Source: Hyalangium versicolor
Lineage (GTDB): Bacteria; Myxococcota; Myxococcia; Myxococcales; Myxococcaceae
Direction: 5' to 3'
Assembly: GCF_020103695.1 (NCBI RefSeq)
Contig: NZ_JAHXBF010000012.1
Coordinates: forward strand, 310,001-374,000
Length of the DNA: 64,000 nucleotides
Position numbers and translations under genes: made by a program. Below, one piece after another: positions 1-8,893 of this stretch (position 1 is the first letter of the stretch; every line of letters starts with the position of its first letter). The notes under the pieces are model-generated. The model made no database searches. It saw nothing but the letters and a program-made list of their open reading frames with translations, and was not told the DNA's origin.

Positions 1-87
1 GGCCTGCTCGGGCTCATCGCCGGACGCCTGGAGGGCGGCGGCGGTAGTGGTGGAGGCGAGGACTCGGGTCGGGGAGGCATGCATTGA
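1..87 (+). CDS. C-terminal end of an upstream protein (partial)
   Basis: Reading frame 1 is open from the first base of the window to a TGA at 85-87. It encodes the last 28 residues of a protein whose remainder lies outside the window. The tail is rich in glycine, with a run of Gly and Ser residues, and ends in Gly-Met-His. Its stop overlaps the TTG start of the next gene by four bases, which suggests the two are translated as a unit. The tail carries no recognisable domain, so no function can be given. Confidence 0.55.
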   Translation, partial: GLLGLIAGRLEGGGGSGGGEDSGRGGMH

Positions 88-1217
88 CCGCGCGGGACTG
101 GCGTGAACAGGTGGACGAGCTGAGGAATCGCGCCGCCCGCATGCGGCACGGCGAGGTCAAGGTCCAGACGCTCGAGGAGGCGGTGCGTCTGGCCGACACC
201 CACGGCGACCTGGATCTGGCCTTCGAATTGCGCGACGAGCTCGTCGACGCGGCCACCTTCGGCGGCTTCCCGGACAAGGCCCTGGTGGCCTTCGCGTGGT
301 GCCGCGCGCAGACGAAGAAGAATCCGGAGCGCTTCGACTCGGACTCGCTCCTGTGGAAGCAGAAGTGGGTGGTGGGCCGGCTGGACGACTTCCCGCACAT
401 CTCCCTCAAGCAGATCCACGATGCGCTGGACGACATCGAACAGACCTACGCCAAGGTGGACGCGGGCAAGCGGGCCATCCTCAAGCTGCGCTACCAGACG
501 TCTCGGGACGTGGGCGATGAGACCGCCGCCCAGAAATATTGGGACCAGTGGGTGGTGGCTCCGCGCGACTACCTCACCGATTGCCGCGCGTGCGACCTGG
601 ATGACGAGATCGATCACCACATCGACAAGGGCGAGTACGAACAGGCGCTGAAGAAGGCCCGCCCCATCCTCGAGGGCCGCAGCAGCTGCGCGGAGATTCC
701 CCACCTGACGTACGGCAGCGTCCTCTATCCGCTCCTCAAGCTCGGGCGGCTGGAGGAGGCGCGAGACTGTCACCTGCGCGGCTACCCGATGATCTCTCGC
801 AACCGCGACTTCCTGGCCTGCGTGGGCGAGCACCTGGAGTTCCTGGCGCTCACCGACAACCTGTCTCGAGGGCTGACGCTCTTCGAGCATCACCTCGGCT
901 GGGCGCTGGACCACGCGAGTTGGAGAGACCGGTTCACCTTCCACAGCGCCGCGGAGTTCCTGCTGGCCCGGGTGGTGGCCTCGGGACGCGGCACGGTGAG
1001 CCTGCGGCTGCCCAAGGCCTTCCCGCTGCATCAGGGGAAAGGCACCTACGAGACGCGCGATCTGCACAGTTGGGTGAAGACCCAGGCCCAGGAGATCGCC
1101 GCGCGGTTCGACACGCGCAACGGCACCGACCGCTTCCAGCAACTCCTGGAACGCCCGCAGCAGTTGGAACGGGACGTGTCACCGTTCCCCATCGAGACGA
1201 CTACGGTTCCGAGCTAG
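84..1217 (+). CDS. Hypothetical TPR-like helical protein
   Basis: The product is about 377 residues and almost entirely predicted alpha-helical. Repeated helix pairs of the kind seen in tetratricopeptide proteins occur, for example around residues 30-60 (ALVAFAWCR region) and 200-260 (LLKLGRLEEARDCHLRGY). There is no signal peptide or membrane segment, so it is probably cytoplasmic and a protein-interaction scaffold. I chose the TTG start at 84 because it overlaps the preceding stop and has a GGGGAG sequence just upstream. The 3' end overlaps the convergent kinase gene by 17 bases. The family is not recognised with confidence and the exact role is unknown. Confidence 0.75.
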   Translation: MTARDWREQVDELRNRAARMRHGEVKVQTLEEAVRLADTHGDLDLAFELRDELVDAATFGGFPDKALVAFAWCRAQTKKNPERFDSDSLLWKQKWVVGRLDDFPHISLKQIHDALDDIEQTYAKVDAGKRAILKLRYQTSRDVGDETAAQKYWDQWVVAPRDYLTDCRACDLDDEIDHHIDKGEYEQALKKARPILEGRSSCAEIPHLTYGSVLYPLLKLGRLEEARDCHLRGYPMISRNRDFLACVGEHLEFLALTDNLSRGLTLFEHHLGWALDHASWRDRFTFHSAAEFLLARVVASGRGTVSLRLPKAFPLHQGKGTYETRDLHSWVKTQAQEIAARFDTRNGTDRFQQLLERPQQLERDVSPFPIETTTVPS

Positions 1218-2775
1218 ACGGACGCGGCTTGGAGAAGATGGGGACAAAACAGCTCCCTCTCCATTCGTAGGCGAAATCCGGGCAGTCTGGAGGACTGGCC
1301 TCGTGCTTCATCCAACACCCTCCCTGGATCTCGACGGATCCCGGGCAAGGCGCACGCCGCTGACCCGGTAGCGGACCTTTGGGAAACTCGGCGCTGTATA
1401 CACTCCATCGATAGAGCATGGGCGTTTCGAAGGTGGCTGCCGAGGCGAGGACACCGTCTCCCAGATCCACGGTCCCTGCGTCCCTCTCGCCATCGAGCGA
1501 CTCCGCCTGCACCATCATCGGAGCTTCCAGGAACTCCTCACTGAGGCTCTCCTGCCGAGGTGCCTTCAGAAGCAGGGGCATCACCACGGCAGCCACCACC
1601 AGGGTGAGCCACACCCAACGTGTCCGCCCCGAGCCGGAAGACGGTTCCCTCCATGAGCCTTGCTCCGTGCGTGCCAGGGCGACACGAAGCCCATCCACCT
1701 CAATTCGATCCAGCGTCTTCCTCGCGGCGCTGGCTCGGTGCTCGGCGGCGTGGACCTTCTCCATGTCCCTGAACAGCGGGCGATGGTCCGGGTTGGACGG
1801 TGCATCCCGATCCTGCGTGGGCCAGTCGCTGGGCTCCAGCGTCTCCCAGCCGAACAGCGGGACGTGGTCCTCCGGATCCTTGCTCTCCGAGAGATGCTCC
1901 AGGGCTTCGGCCAACTCCTGCGCCGTGCCCCGCTCCGCGGGATTCACCGCGAGCATCTTCAGGATCAGCGCGTTGAGCCGCTGAGACACCCGCGGGTTGA
2001 GCTCCCGGGGTTGCTTGAGCACCTCGCCCTCGACGTGCCACACCTCGGAGCCGTCCAGACCGGGCTCCGTGGGCGGAGGGTACTGCTCCGTCACCAGCCG
2101 ATAGGCCGTGATCCCCAGCGCGAAGAGGTCATCCGTGGGCTGGGCTGTGTAGTGCGCGCGGGGATGGCTGCCGTAGCGCCGGGCGAAAACCCAGGCCTCG
2201 GGGCTGCGGTAGGCAGGCGTCGCGGGAGGAATGGGATACGGCGTGAGTGTCGCCGCGCCCGTGTGGTTGCCCAGGCCGAAGTCCGTCAGGACGACGCGTT
2301 CCCCGTCCTGCTTCACCAACGTGTTGTCTCCCTTCACATCCCGATGGACTCCCCCTGCCTCGTGCGTGGCCGCCAGGGCACTGGCCACCTGCGCCAGCAT
2401 CCGGGCCACCCGGCACGACGATGGGTTGTGCGTCGCCGCCCACTCATAGAGAGGCATGCCCTCCACCCAGTCCATGACGATGTAGGGGTAGAGAGCGCCC
2501 TGGGGAGATCGCCAGAAGCCATCATCTCGCGGCCGGGGAACGCTGGGGTGGTGGATGCGGGACAGCAATTCCACCTCGCGGTCGAAGCGGGAATCCAGCT
2601 GCGTCATCGCGATCTTCAGGGCGACGATCCCCTGCTGTTCCTGGCCCTCTCTCACCGCGCGGTACACGACGCCATAGGTACCTCGGCCTCTCCTGCTCAC
2701 CACGCGCCAGGGCCCCACGAGTGTCCCCGGTTGAAGGAAGGCGGGATGCAGATCCGGTGGGTGGGGGAACTCCAT
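1201..2775 (-). CDS. Membrane-anchored Ser/Thr protein kinase
   Basis: This is a eukaryotic-like (Hanks-type) kinase of 524 residues from the ATG at 2775. Visible motifs are the glycine-rich loop GRGTYGVVY, the VALKIA lysine, the catalytic loop HRDVKGDN, the DFGLGN magnesium motif and a degenerate SPE activation-segment end. A single membrane segment rich in Leu and Val follows the kinase domain near residue 400. After it comes an extracytoplasmic tail with several cysteines (CPGS, GGCW, CPDF, GSCF), probably disulfide-bonded and perhaps sensory. A GTG at 2823 would add 16 residues; I prefer the ATG because a GAGAGG lies upstream and related kinases start with a similar Pro-rich leader. The gene converges on and overlaps its neighbour by 17 bases. 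Confidence 0.85.
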   Translation of the reverse strand: MEFPHPPDLHPAFLQPGTLVGPWRVVSRRGRGTYGVVYRAVREGQEQQGIVALKIAMTQLDSRFDREVELLSRIHHPSVPRPRDDGFWRSPQGALYPYIVMDWVEGMPLYEWAATHNPSSCRVARMLAQVASALAATHEAGGVHRDVKGDNTLVKQDGERVVLTDFGLGNHTGAATLTPYPIPPATPAYRSPEAWVFARRYGSHPRAHYTAQPTDDLFALGITAYRLVTEQYPPPTEPGLDGSEVWHVEGEVLKQPRELNPRVSQRLNALILKMLAVNPAERGTAQELAEALEHLSESKDPEDHVPLFGWETLEPSDWPTQDRDAPSNPDHRPLFRDMEKVHAAEHRASAARKTLDRIEVDGLRVALARTEQGSWREPSSGSGRTRWVWLTLVVAAVVMPLLLKAPRQESLSEEFLEAPMMVQAESLDGERDAGTVDLGDGVLASAATFETPMLYRWSVYSAEFPKGPLPGQRRAPCPGSVEIQGGCWMKHEASPPDCPDFAYEWRGSCFVPIFSKPRPSSSEP

Positions 2776-2991
2776 CAAGGACAACCTCTCGGTGCGAAGA
2801 GCAGCCAGCTCATCTTCCAACACCCTACCCCATCAGTAGGTCGAAGTCAGCCCTCCCTGATGGGTTGGTCTCCTCCAGCCCCGGCAGGCCCATCTGTCAT
2901 CTCCTGAAGCCAGGGAAAGGGCGTCCTCCACGAACACTTGCCCGCTCCCGCGCCGGCCGATACGTAGGGCGGCCACACCCAAGGAGCGGAC

Positions 2992-3423
2992 GTGATCGAA
3001 CACATCCTCGTCGCCATCGATGGCTCGGAGCACTCGCGCAGGGCGGCACGCTTCGCCCATGACCTGGCGCAGCAGACGCGCGCACGCATCACCCTCCTCT
3101 TCGTGCTCGAGCCTCCTCGGGTGCTCCCGCTCGGCTTCCTGGACGCCGCGGCCATCTCCCCTCCCCACGCGAGCCCCCAGGAGATGGAGAAGGTGCAGCG
3201 CCTGCTCGATGAAGTGGCCGCCGATCTCCCGAAGGCCCAGGTGGAAAAGCTGGTGGAGTTGGGGCAGCCCGCTGACACCATCGGGACCGTGGCCGAGCGA
3301 ACCCAGGCGGACCTCATCGTCGTGGGTGCGCGCGGCCTCTCCCGGGGTGGGAGGTGGCTGCTGGGCTCAGTGAGTGACCGGGTGATTCAGCACGCGGGCC
3401 GGCCCGTCACCGTGGTGCATTGA
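2992..3423 (+). CDS. Universal stress protein, UspA family
   Basis: This is a single-domain Usp of 143 residues, normal for the family. The N-terminus ILVAIDGSEHS is the classical Usp strand 1 and loop. The nucleotide-binding motif G-x2-G-x9-G-S is complete near the C-terminus (GARG...LLGS), so an ATP-binding type is expected. Such proteins modulate survival under starvation or stress by poorly defined mechanisms. The start is a GTG at 2992, preceded by an AAGGAG sequence. It is transcribed alone, with its 3' end 30 bases from the convergent CoA-ligase gene. Confidence 0.9.
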   Translation: MIEHILVAIDGSEHSRRAARFAHDLAQQTRARITLLFVLEPPRVLPLGFLDAAAISPPHASPQEMEKVQRLLDEVAADLPKAQVEKLVELGQPADTIGTVAERTQADLIVVGARGLSRGGRWLLGSVSDRVIQHAGRPVTVVH

Positions 3424-3453
3424 GACTCGCGGGCCCCTACACGGGCACGGCGG

Positions 3454-5043
3454 TCAGGTCGCGTGCGAGCGAGCGTAGACCCGACGCAGCGCCTTCTTGT
3501 CCACCTTGCCCGTGGCAGTCTTCGGCAACTCCGCCACGAAGTGCGCCGCGTCCGGCAGCCACCAGCGCGCCACTCGCGGACGCAGGTGCTCCACCAGTTC
3601 CTCGAAGGAGACGCGGGACTCTGGCTGACGGACCACCACCGCCACGGGGCGCTCCCCCCAGTGCTCGTGCGGCACGGCGATGACCGCCACCTCCTTCACC
3701 CCCGGGTGCGCCATGAGGTGGTTCTCCAGCTCGACCGAGCTGATCCACTCCCCGCCGGACTTCACCAGGTCCTTCGTCCGGTCCACGATGCGCAGCGCTC
3801 CCTGAGCATCCAGCGTGGCGACGTCCCCCGTGCGCAGCCACCCCGCCCGGAAGCGCTCGCCCTCCGAACCCTTGAAGTAGCGGCTCGCCCCCCACAGCCC
3901 TCGCGCCTCCAGCTCTCCCACGGACGCACCGTCCCAGGGCAGCTCGCGGCCCTCCGAGTCCACCACCCGAAGCTCGATGCCCGGCACGGCGGCGCCCTGG
4001 AGTGCCAGCGGTGCGAGCCGCTCCTCGGGAGAGCCCTCCTCCCGGGCCCGTGCCATCGTCCCGCTCGGCGCCAGCTCCGTCATTCCCCACGCATGGAGGA
4101 ACGAAATGCCGTGCTCGGCGAACCGCTGGATGGTCCGCATGGGCAGGGGCGCTCCTCCACAGAGGATGCGCCGCAGCGAGGACAGCTCGTGCTTGCCTTC
4201 GCGCAGCACGGGCTCGAAGGCATTCCACACGGTGGGCACTGCGGCGGCCAGGGTGACGCGCTCCCGCTCGATGAGGTGCGCCACCGAGCCCGCATCGAGC
4301 CTGGGCCCCGGCAGCACCAGCGTCGCGCCCGCGAAGGCAGTCGAGTAGGGCAATCCCCACCCACTGGCGTGAAAGAAGGGCGCCAGCGGGAGCACCACGT
4401 CCCGCTCCGAGACGGCCATGGAGTCCACCATCAACGCGCCCATGGCATGCAGCACCAGCGCCCGGTGCGAGTACTCCACTCCCTGGGGCCGGCCCGTCGT
4501 CCCGCTCGTGTAGCAGAGGCTCGCGGGCGTGCGCTCATCCACCTCGGAGAGCCCTTCGAGCGGCGCCTCACCCGCGATCAGCTCCTCATAGCGAGGCGCG
4601 CCCATGAAGGAAGGAGCCACTTCCCCTTCCTCTCCCATCACCACCCAATGGCGGACATGAGGGAGCCGGGCCCGTACCTCCGCCAGCAACGGCGTCAGCG
4701 AGGCATCCACGAACACCACAGCATCCTCGGCCTCGCGAGACACATGCACCACATCATCCGGATGCAGACGGACGTTGATGGGATGCACGCAGGCCCCCAA
4801 CTGGGGCACTCCCAGCAACAGTTCCAGGTGCTGATGGTGGTTCCAACCGAAGGTGGCCACCCTTTCTCCCGGACGCACTCCGAGCCGCTTCAGCGCTCCA
4901 CACAAGCGCAGCGCCCGCTCCGCCACCTGCGCCCAGGTGCGTCGCTCGGCTCCTTCCCGAAGCGCGGTGACCACCCACTTGGAGCCGCCCATCCGGCTCG
5001 CCCGGCGCAGCACGAGAGAGAGCGTAAGGGGTAGCTCGCTCAT
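3454..5043 (-). CDS. Class I adenylate-forming acyl/aryl-CoA ligase
   Basis: The product of 529 residues activates a carboxylic acid as its AMP ester and transfers it to CoA. The signature motifs are the P-loop TSGTTGRPQG, the WGMTE motif, the GWLRTGD hinge region and the C-terminal catalytic lysine in GKVDKKALR. Size and motif spacing match medium/long-chain acyl-CoA and 4-coumarate-CoA ligases. The ATG at 5043 overlaps the stop of the upstream ammonia-lyase gene as ATGA, so the two are almost certainly co-translated. This context makes a cinnamate- or coumarate-type acid a plausible substrate, but that is inference because sequence alone does not separate aryl from fatty acyl ligases. A longer in-frame extension upstream lies inside the lyase gene and is not used. 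Confidence 0.88.
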   Translation of the reverse strand: MSELPLTLSLVLRRASRMGGSKWVVTALREGAERRTWAQVAERALRLCGALKRLGVRPGERVATFGWNHHQHLELLLGVPQLGACVHPINVRLHPDDVVHVSREAEDAVVFVDASLTPLLAEVRARLPHVRHWVVMGEEGEVAPSFMGAPRYEELIAGEAPLEGLSEVDERTPASLCYTSGTTGRPQGVEYSHRALVLHAMGALMVDSMAVSERDVVLPLAPFFHASGWGLPYSTAFAGATLVLPGPRLDAGSVAHLIERERVTLAAAVPTVWNAFEPVLREGKHELSSLRRILCGGAPLPMRTIQRFAEHGISFLHAWGMTELAPSGTMARAREEGSPEERLAPLALQGAAVPGIELRVVDSEGRELPWDGASVGELEARGLWGASRYFKGSEGERFRAGWLRTGDVATLDAQGALRIVDRTKDLVKSGGEWISSVELENHLMAHPGVKEVAVIAVPHEHWGERPVAVVVRQPESRVSFEELVEHLRPRVARWWLPDAAHFVAELPKTATGKVDKKALRRVYARSHAT

Positions 5044-6575
5044 CCCAGGGCTCTCCTCAACTCCCTCGGCTCGGCCGGCACCAGCGCCTCCGAGGCCCAG
5101 CGCTCCACCAGCCCCGCGGCCTCGCGCACCTCCAGCGCAAAGGGCCGATCCAAGGTGAGCGGTGGGAAGCGCTCGAACAGCTCGGCCCACAGGCCCTCCT
5201 CAGAGGAAGGACGGCGGCCGGACAGGTGCGTCCATTGGTTGAGCGCCAGGGCCAGCGAGCCGAGCACCCACCCTCCGAACTCCAGCGCATCATGCACCGC
5301 GTTCGCCCCGTTGAGCGCCATGGGCACGTGGTCCTGGTTGTGGAGGTTCGTCGGCAAGGCCGTGAGCGAGGCGGGATAAACCAGCTGGCGGATGCGCGAC
5401 ACGAACGAGGTCGCGGAGACCTGCACTCCCGCCAGCCCGCTGTAGGCCCCCGGGTGAGGCGTAAGCATGGGAGGCATGCCGCCATTCGTCTCCGGTGTCA
5501 GCAGCAGGGCCAACTGCCGCTCCGCGAGGAAGGCCAGTTGCTGCACGCACAGCCCGTACATGTCCGAGGCCAGCCCGATGGGCATCGCGTGGAAGTTGCC
5601 GCCATGCAGCACCTCCCCATCCACCACCACCGGGTTGTCCGTGCACCCCTGCGTCTCCGCCATCAGCACGTGACCGTGCAGGCGCAGCTCCTCGAGCACC
5701 GCGCCAATCACCTGGGGCGCGCAGCGCAGGCTGTAGGGCTCCTGCAGCGGACGGCCCTCGGCACGCTCCCTCAGCCCGGCGCATTCCTCGCGGATCCACG
5801 CGGCGGCCAGCTGCTGGCCCTCCTGTCCGCGCACGGTGGACAATCCAGGGTGGTAGGCCTGCGGGTTGGCCCCAAGCATCCGTGCCATTCGCCCCGTGAG
5901 CGCAGCCAGGGCTCGTGCCATCCGCAGCAGCGCCCGGTGGTTGAAGCACGTAGCCGCCAGGCTCGCCGTCGTCCCATTGACGAAGGCGAGCGCATCCCGA
6001 GCCCCCCACCTCCTGCGCTCCAGACCCAACGCTTCGAGCATCCGCGAGGCCGGCACGCGCTCCCACGCCCCAGCCTCGCTCCGCCCCCACGCCTCTCCCA
6101 CGCCCGCGAGCGCCAGGGCCGCCTGGGCCAGGGGCTGCAAGTCTCCGCTGGCGCTCACCGTCCCTTCCCGGCACACCACCGGGATGAAGCCTCGGCTCCA
6201 CGCCTCGGCCAGCTGCCTCCAGAGCCCCGGCTCCACGGCCGAGTGCCCCCGGCGCAGCCCCTCCAGCCTCAGCCAGAAGAGCAGCCGCGTGACCTCCGGC
6301 GACAGCGGCTCCCCCTGCGAAGTGCCCAGGTGAGCCAGGAGGTTCATCCCCTGCTCGCGCCCGGAGGCGTGGGCCTCGAAGACGACGAGCGGACCAAATC
6401 CATGGGTGACTCCATAGATGCGCTCCCCCGCGGCCTGCCGCTCCGAGAGCACGCGCGCGCTCGCCTGCATCCGCGCTTCTTCCTCGGGGTACAGCTCCAG
6501 CGAGACCTGTCGCTGCACGTACTCCACCAGCGCGGACACGCCGTCCACGAAGGGCAGTCCCAACTCCTCGGCCAT
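5040..6575 (-). CDS. Aromatic amino acid ammonia-lyase (HAL/TAL/PAL family)
   Basis: The enzyme of 511 residues removes ammonia from an aromatic amino acid using the self-made MIO cofactor. The MIO-forming Ala-Ser-Gly is present in GTVSASGDLQPL, near residues 142-144. The residues that set substrate choice appear as His-Leu near residues 82-83 (LLAHLGTS). In characterised family members His-Leu favours tyrosine, Phe-Leu phenylalanine and Ser-His histidine, so a tyrosine ammonia-lyase making p-coumarate is predicted. The tyrosine loop reads YGVTHGFG, with His where Thr or Asn-Thr is usual, so aminomutase or altered activity is possible. The ATG at 6575 has a GAGGAGG six bases upstream; a GTG at 6578 is the alternative. 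No hut genes are nearby, arguing against histidine degradation. Confidence 0.87.
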   Translation of the reverse strand: MAEELGLPFVDGVSALVEYVQRQVSLELYPEEEARMQASARVLSERQAAGERIYGVTHGFGPLVVFEAHASGREQGMNLLAHLGTSQGEPLSPEVTRLLFWLRLEGLRRGHSAVEPGLWRQLAEAWSRGFIPVVCREGTVSASGDLQPLAQAALALAGVGEAWGRSEAGAWERVPASRMLEALGLERRRWGARDALAFVNGTTASLAATCFNHRALLRMARALAALTGRMARMLGANPQAYHPGLSTVRGQEGQQLAAAWIREECAGLRERAEGRPLQEPYSLRCAPQVIGAVLEELRLHGHVLMAETQGCTDNPVVVDGEVLHGGNFHAMPIGLASDMYGLCVQQLAFLAERQLALLLTPETNGGMPPMLTPHPGAYSGLAGVQVSATSFVSRIRQLVYPASLTALPTNLHNQDHVPMALNGANAVHDALEFGGWVLGSLALALNQWTHLSGRRPSSEEGLWAELFERFPPLTLDRPFALEVREAAGLVERWASEALVPAEPRELRRALG

Positions 6576-6774
6576 CACGCCTCCTCAGGCGCTCATCATT
6601 TCAAGGCAGGGGCTCCCGAGGCACCGCGCAATGCGCCCACCCCGAGCGCCGAGTGTTCCCTTTGGCACAAGGGCCCTGACTGCCAGCGGCCGGGGTGCCT
6701 GCACGCCCTGGCTTGCCCCACGCATACCGCGAGTCCATCCCTAGCTCTGGAACTCTCACGCACGGAGACACTTC

Positions 6775-7347
6775 ATGGCCTCGATCTCCTCCTCTCCCGA
6801 CTTCGCCGACCGCACCCGGGCCGCTCTCTGGGGCACTCCCTTCGTCGTCGGCCTGCTGCTGATGGTGCTCGGGCTGTTCGCCTTCGGCACCGCGACGCTG
6901 ACCAGCCTGATCTCCATCGTCGTCTTCGGCGCCATGCTGGCAGCCTCGGGCGTGCTGGAGATCGTCTACGCCTTCCGGTGGCGCCAGAGCAGCCACTTCC
7001 TCCTCTACCTGCTGGGAGGCGTGCTCTCGCTGGTGGTGGGTGTGCTGATGCTGCTGCGGCCCCTCGCGGGGCTGGCCACGGTGACCCTGCTGCTGGCGGG
7101 CTACTTCTTCGCCAGCGGACTGTTTCGCGGCATCACCTCGCTGATGGACCGCTATCTCGGCTGGGGGTGGGATCTCTTCGCCGGGCTCGTCTCCATCTTC
7201 CTGGGAGTGCTGGTCATGGCGCAGTGGCCCATCTCCGCGCTGTGGATCGTCGGCGCGCTGGTGGGCGCGGAGATCTTCTTCCGCGGCGTGCGCATGGTGG
7301 CCGGCTCCCTGGAGCTGCGGCGAGGCCTGCGGGCCGCCACTCCCTGA
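6775..7347 (+). CDS. HdeD-like (DUF308) membrane protein
   Basis: This is a 190-residue integral membrane protein with about six hydrophobic helices arranged as three pairs. It resembles the DUF308/HdeD family, whose Escherichia coli member is linked to acid resistance at high cell density. Short charged loops such as YAFRWRQ and MDRYLGWGW separate the helices. The ATG at 6775 follows an ACGGAGA sequence. The gene stands alone, divergent from the lyase operon, and the 200-base spacer should contain promoters for both. The actual function in myxobacteria is unknown. Confidence 0.8.
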   Translation: MASISSSPDFADRTRAALWGTPFVVGLLLMVLGLFAFGTATLTSLISIVVFGAMLAASGVLEIVYAFRWRQSSHFLLYLLGGVLSLVVGVLMLLRPLAGLATVTLLLAGYFFASGLFRGITSLMDRYLGWGWDLFAGLVSIFLGVLVMAQWPISALWIVGALVGAEIFFRGVRMVAGSLELRRGLRAATP

Positions 7348-7432
7348 GCGGGGGAGCGGGCCGTTCCCCGCCTTCTCCCCGGTGCCGTGCACGCACGAGC
7401 ACAAGGGCTACCTATGTATTGGGGGCCTTCTC

Positions 7433-8143
7433 ATGCGTACCCACAGATGGGGATGGATGTTGGCGCTGGTCATCGCGGGGTGCATCCCCGAGACCCAGCT
7501 TCAACCGAGGCCGGACGCCCGCTCGCTGGCCGGTGATCCGAGCGCCGCCGTCGCTGAGGCCCAGGGAGTGCGGCTCGTGGCGGACGGAGCGTCGTGGAAA
7601 GGTCACCCCTCGAACCTCGAGCGCCGCCTGACACCCGTGGAGCTCCGGGTGGAGAACCACAGCGGCCGGAGGCTGAACATCCGCTACACCTTCTTCGATC
7701 TTCTCGGGGAATCGCGCTTCCAGTACGCCGCGCTCTCGCCCCTGCGCATGGACGAGGCCAACGATGCCCGGCCGAGCTGCGTCGCCAGTTACCGGCCCGG
7801 CTACTGGAGGCTGGGCGTCAGCTGGGGCTACCAATCCGCCTGGCGCCCCAGCGCTCCCTGGCGCAGGGCCTGGTGGCCGAGCCCCTTCTACGATCCGTTC
7901 TATGATCCGTACTACGGCCCCCCGCCCTACGTGCGGTGCGAGGAGCCGCTGCCCACCCAGGACATGCTGGATCGAGCCCTTCCCGAGGGCACCCTGGAGA
8001 ACGGGGGCACCATCTCGGGCTTCCTCTACTTCCAGGGAGTCGGCGAGCGAGAGCGTCAGGTCGTCCTGCAGGCTCGCCTCGTGGATGCCACCACGGACGA
8101 GCCCTTCGGCCAACTGACCATCCCCTTCCAGGTGCACCGGTGA
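7433..8143 (+). CDS. Putative outer-membrane lipoprotein (YcfL/DUF1425-like)
   Basis: The product of 236 residues begins with a lipoprotein signal peptide ending in LVIAGC, with the acylated cysteine near residue 17. I took the ATG at 7433 because the signal peptide starts there; an in-frame GTG lies 51 bases earlier. A beta-rich core (VELRVENHSGRRLNIRYTFFD) resembles the YcfL/DUF1425 fold. It is interrupted by a Tyr/Pro/Trp-rich insert (FYDPFYDPYYGPPPY). The C-terminal strand region ends the domain. Localisation to the cell envelope is well supported; the family link is moderate and the role unknown. Confidence 0.75.
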   Translation: MRTHRWGWMLALVIAGCIPETQLQPRPDARSLAGDPSAAVAEAQGVRLVADGASWKGHPSNLERRLTPVELRVENHSGRRLNIRYTFFDLLGESRFQYAALSPLRMDEANDARPSCVASYRPGYWRLGVSWGYQSAWRPSAPWRRAWWPSPFYDPFYDPYYGPPPYVRCEEPLPTQDMLDRALPEGTLENGGTISGFLYFQGVGERERQVVLQARLVDATTDEPFGQLTIPFQVHR

Positions 8144-8185
8144 TGCCGGGAGCGCAGAAGCGCTCTCCGCGCCCCCGTGAGGACG

Positions 8186-8794
8186 TCAGGCCTTGCCGAA
8201 CTCAGCTTCCAGCGTGGCCTTGACCGCGGGCCGGGAGGAGATGCGCTCCTGATAGGCCTGCAGCGCGGGCCACTTGCTCAGGTCGAATCCCACAATCTTG
8301 CTCCAGCCTAGGAGGACGAACAGGTAGGAGTCCGCCGCGGTGAATTGATCGCCCAGGAGGAACTGCTTGCCCTTGAGCTTCTCGACGACGTAGTCGAAGC
8401 GCTTGCTGAGCTTGTCGAAGTACGGCTTCTTCTCCGCGTCGGTCATGCCTGGCCGGAATAGCGGCGAGTACTGCTTGTGGATCTCGGTGCCGATGAAGCC
8501 CAGCCACTCCTGGAGCCGATAGCGCTCCAGGGTCCCGTTGGCGGGCGCCAGCTTCAACTCCGGCTTCTGGTCGGCGATGTACTGTGCGATCGCCGGGTTC
8601 TCGGTGAGCACCTCGCCGTTATCCAGTTCCAGCGCGGGCACATAGCCGTTGGGGTTGACGCTGTAATAGTCCGTGCCCTTCTCGGTCTTGTGCTCGCGCA
8701 GGTCGACCTTCACGAGGTCGAACTTCAGGCCCGCCTCGCGCAGCAGGATGTGAGGGTTCTGCGAACAGGCACCAGGGGCGTAGTAAAGCTTCAT
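8186..8794 (-). CDS. gstA: Glutathione S-transferase
   Basis: The cytosolic GST of 202 residues has a thioredoxin-like N-terminal domain (MKLYYAPGACSQNPHILLRE) with the cysteine typical of bacterial beta-class enzymes. The cis-proline motif occurs in GYVPALELD, and ENPAIAQYIAD forms the glutathione gamma-glutamyl site. The C-terminal half is all-helical, with the N-capping region FTAADSYLFVLL. It should conjugate or reduce electrophiles with glutathione in the cytoplasm. The ATG at 8794 is preceded by GGAGGC; an upstream in-frame start four codons earlier is less well placed. It is a single-gene unit. Confidence 0.9.
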   Translation of the reverse strand: MKLYYAPGACSQNPHILLREAGLKFDLVKVDLREHKTEKGTDYYSVNPNGYVPALELDNGEVLTENPAIAQYIADQKPELKLAPANGTLERYRLQEWLGFIGTEIHKQYSPLFRPGMTDAEKKPYFDKLSKRFDYVVEKLKGKQFLLGDQFTAADSYLFVLLGWSKIVGFDLSKWPALQAYQERISSRPAVKATLEAEFGKA

Positions 8795-8893
8795 GAGAGC
8801 CTCCAACGGATGGTTGTGGGGCGCCCTATATATGAGAGGATCATTTTCCGCGCACGCGCAACGAACGGCGCGGAGGCCACGACTGTCCCCAGC

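Noticed and set aside
5226..7631. A very long plus-strand open frame across the lyase gene.
   Set aside because: It is antisense to a clear enzyme with catalytic motifs. High GC content removes stop codons in shadow frames; the translation is rich in Arg, His, Gln and Pro.
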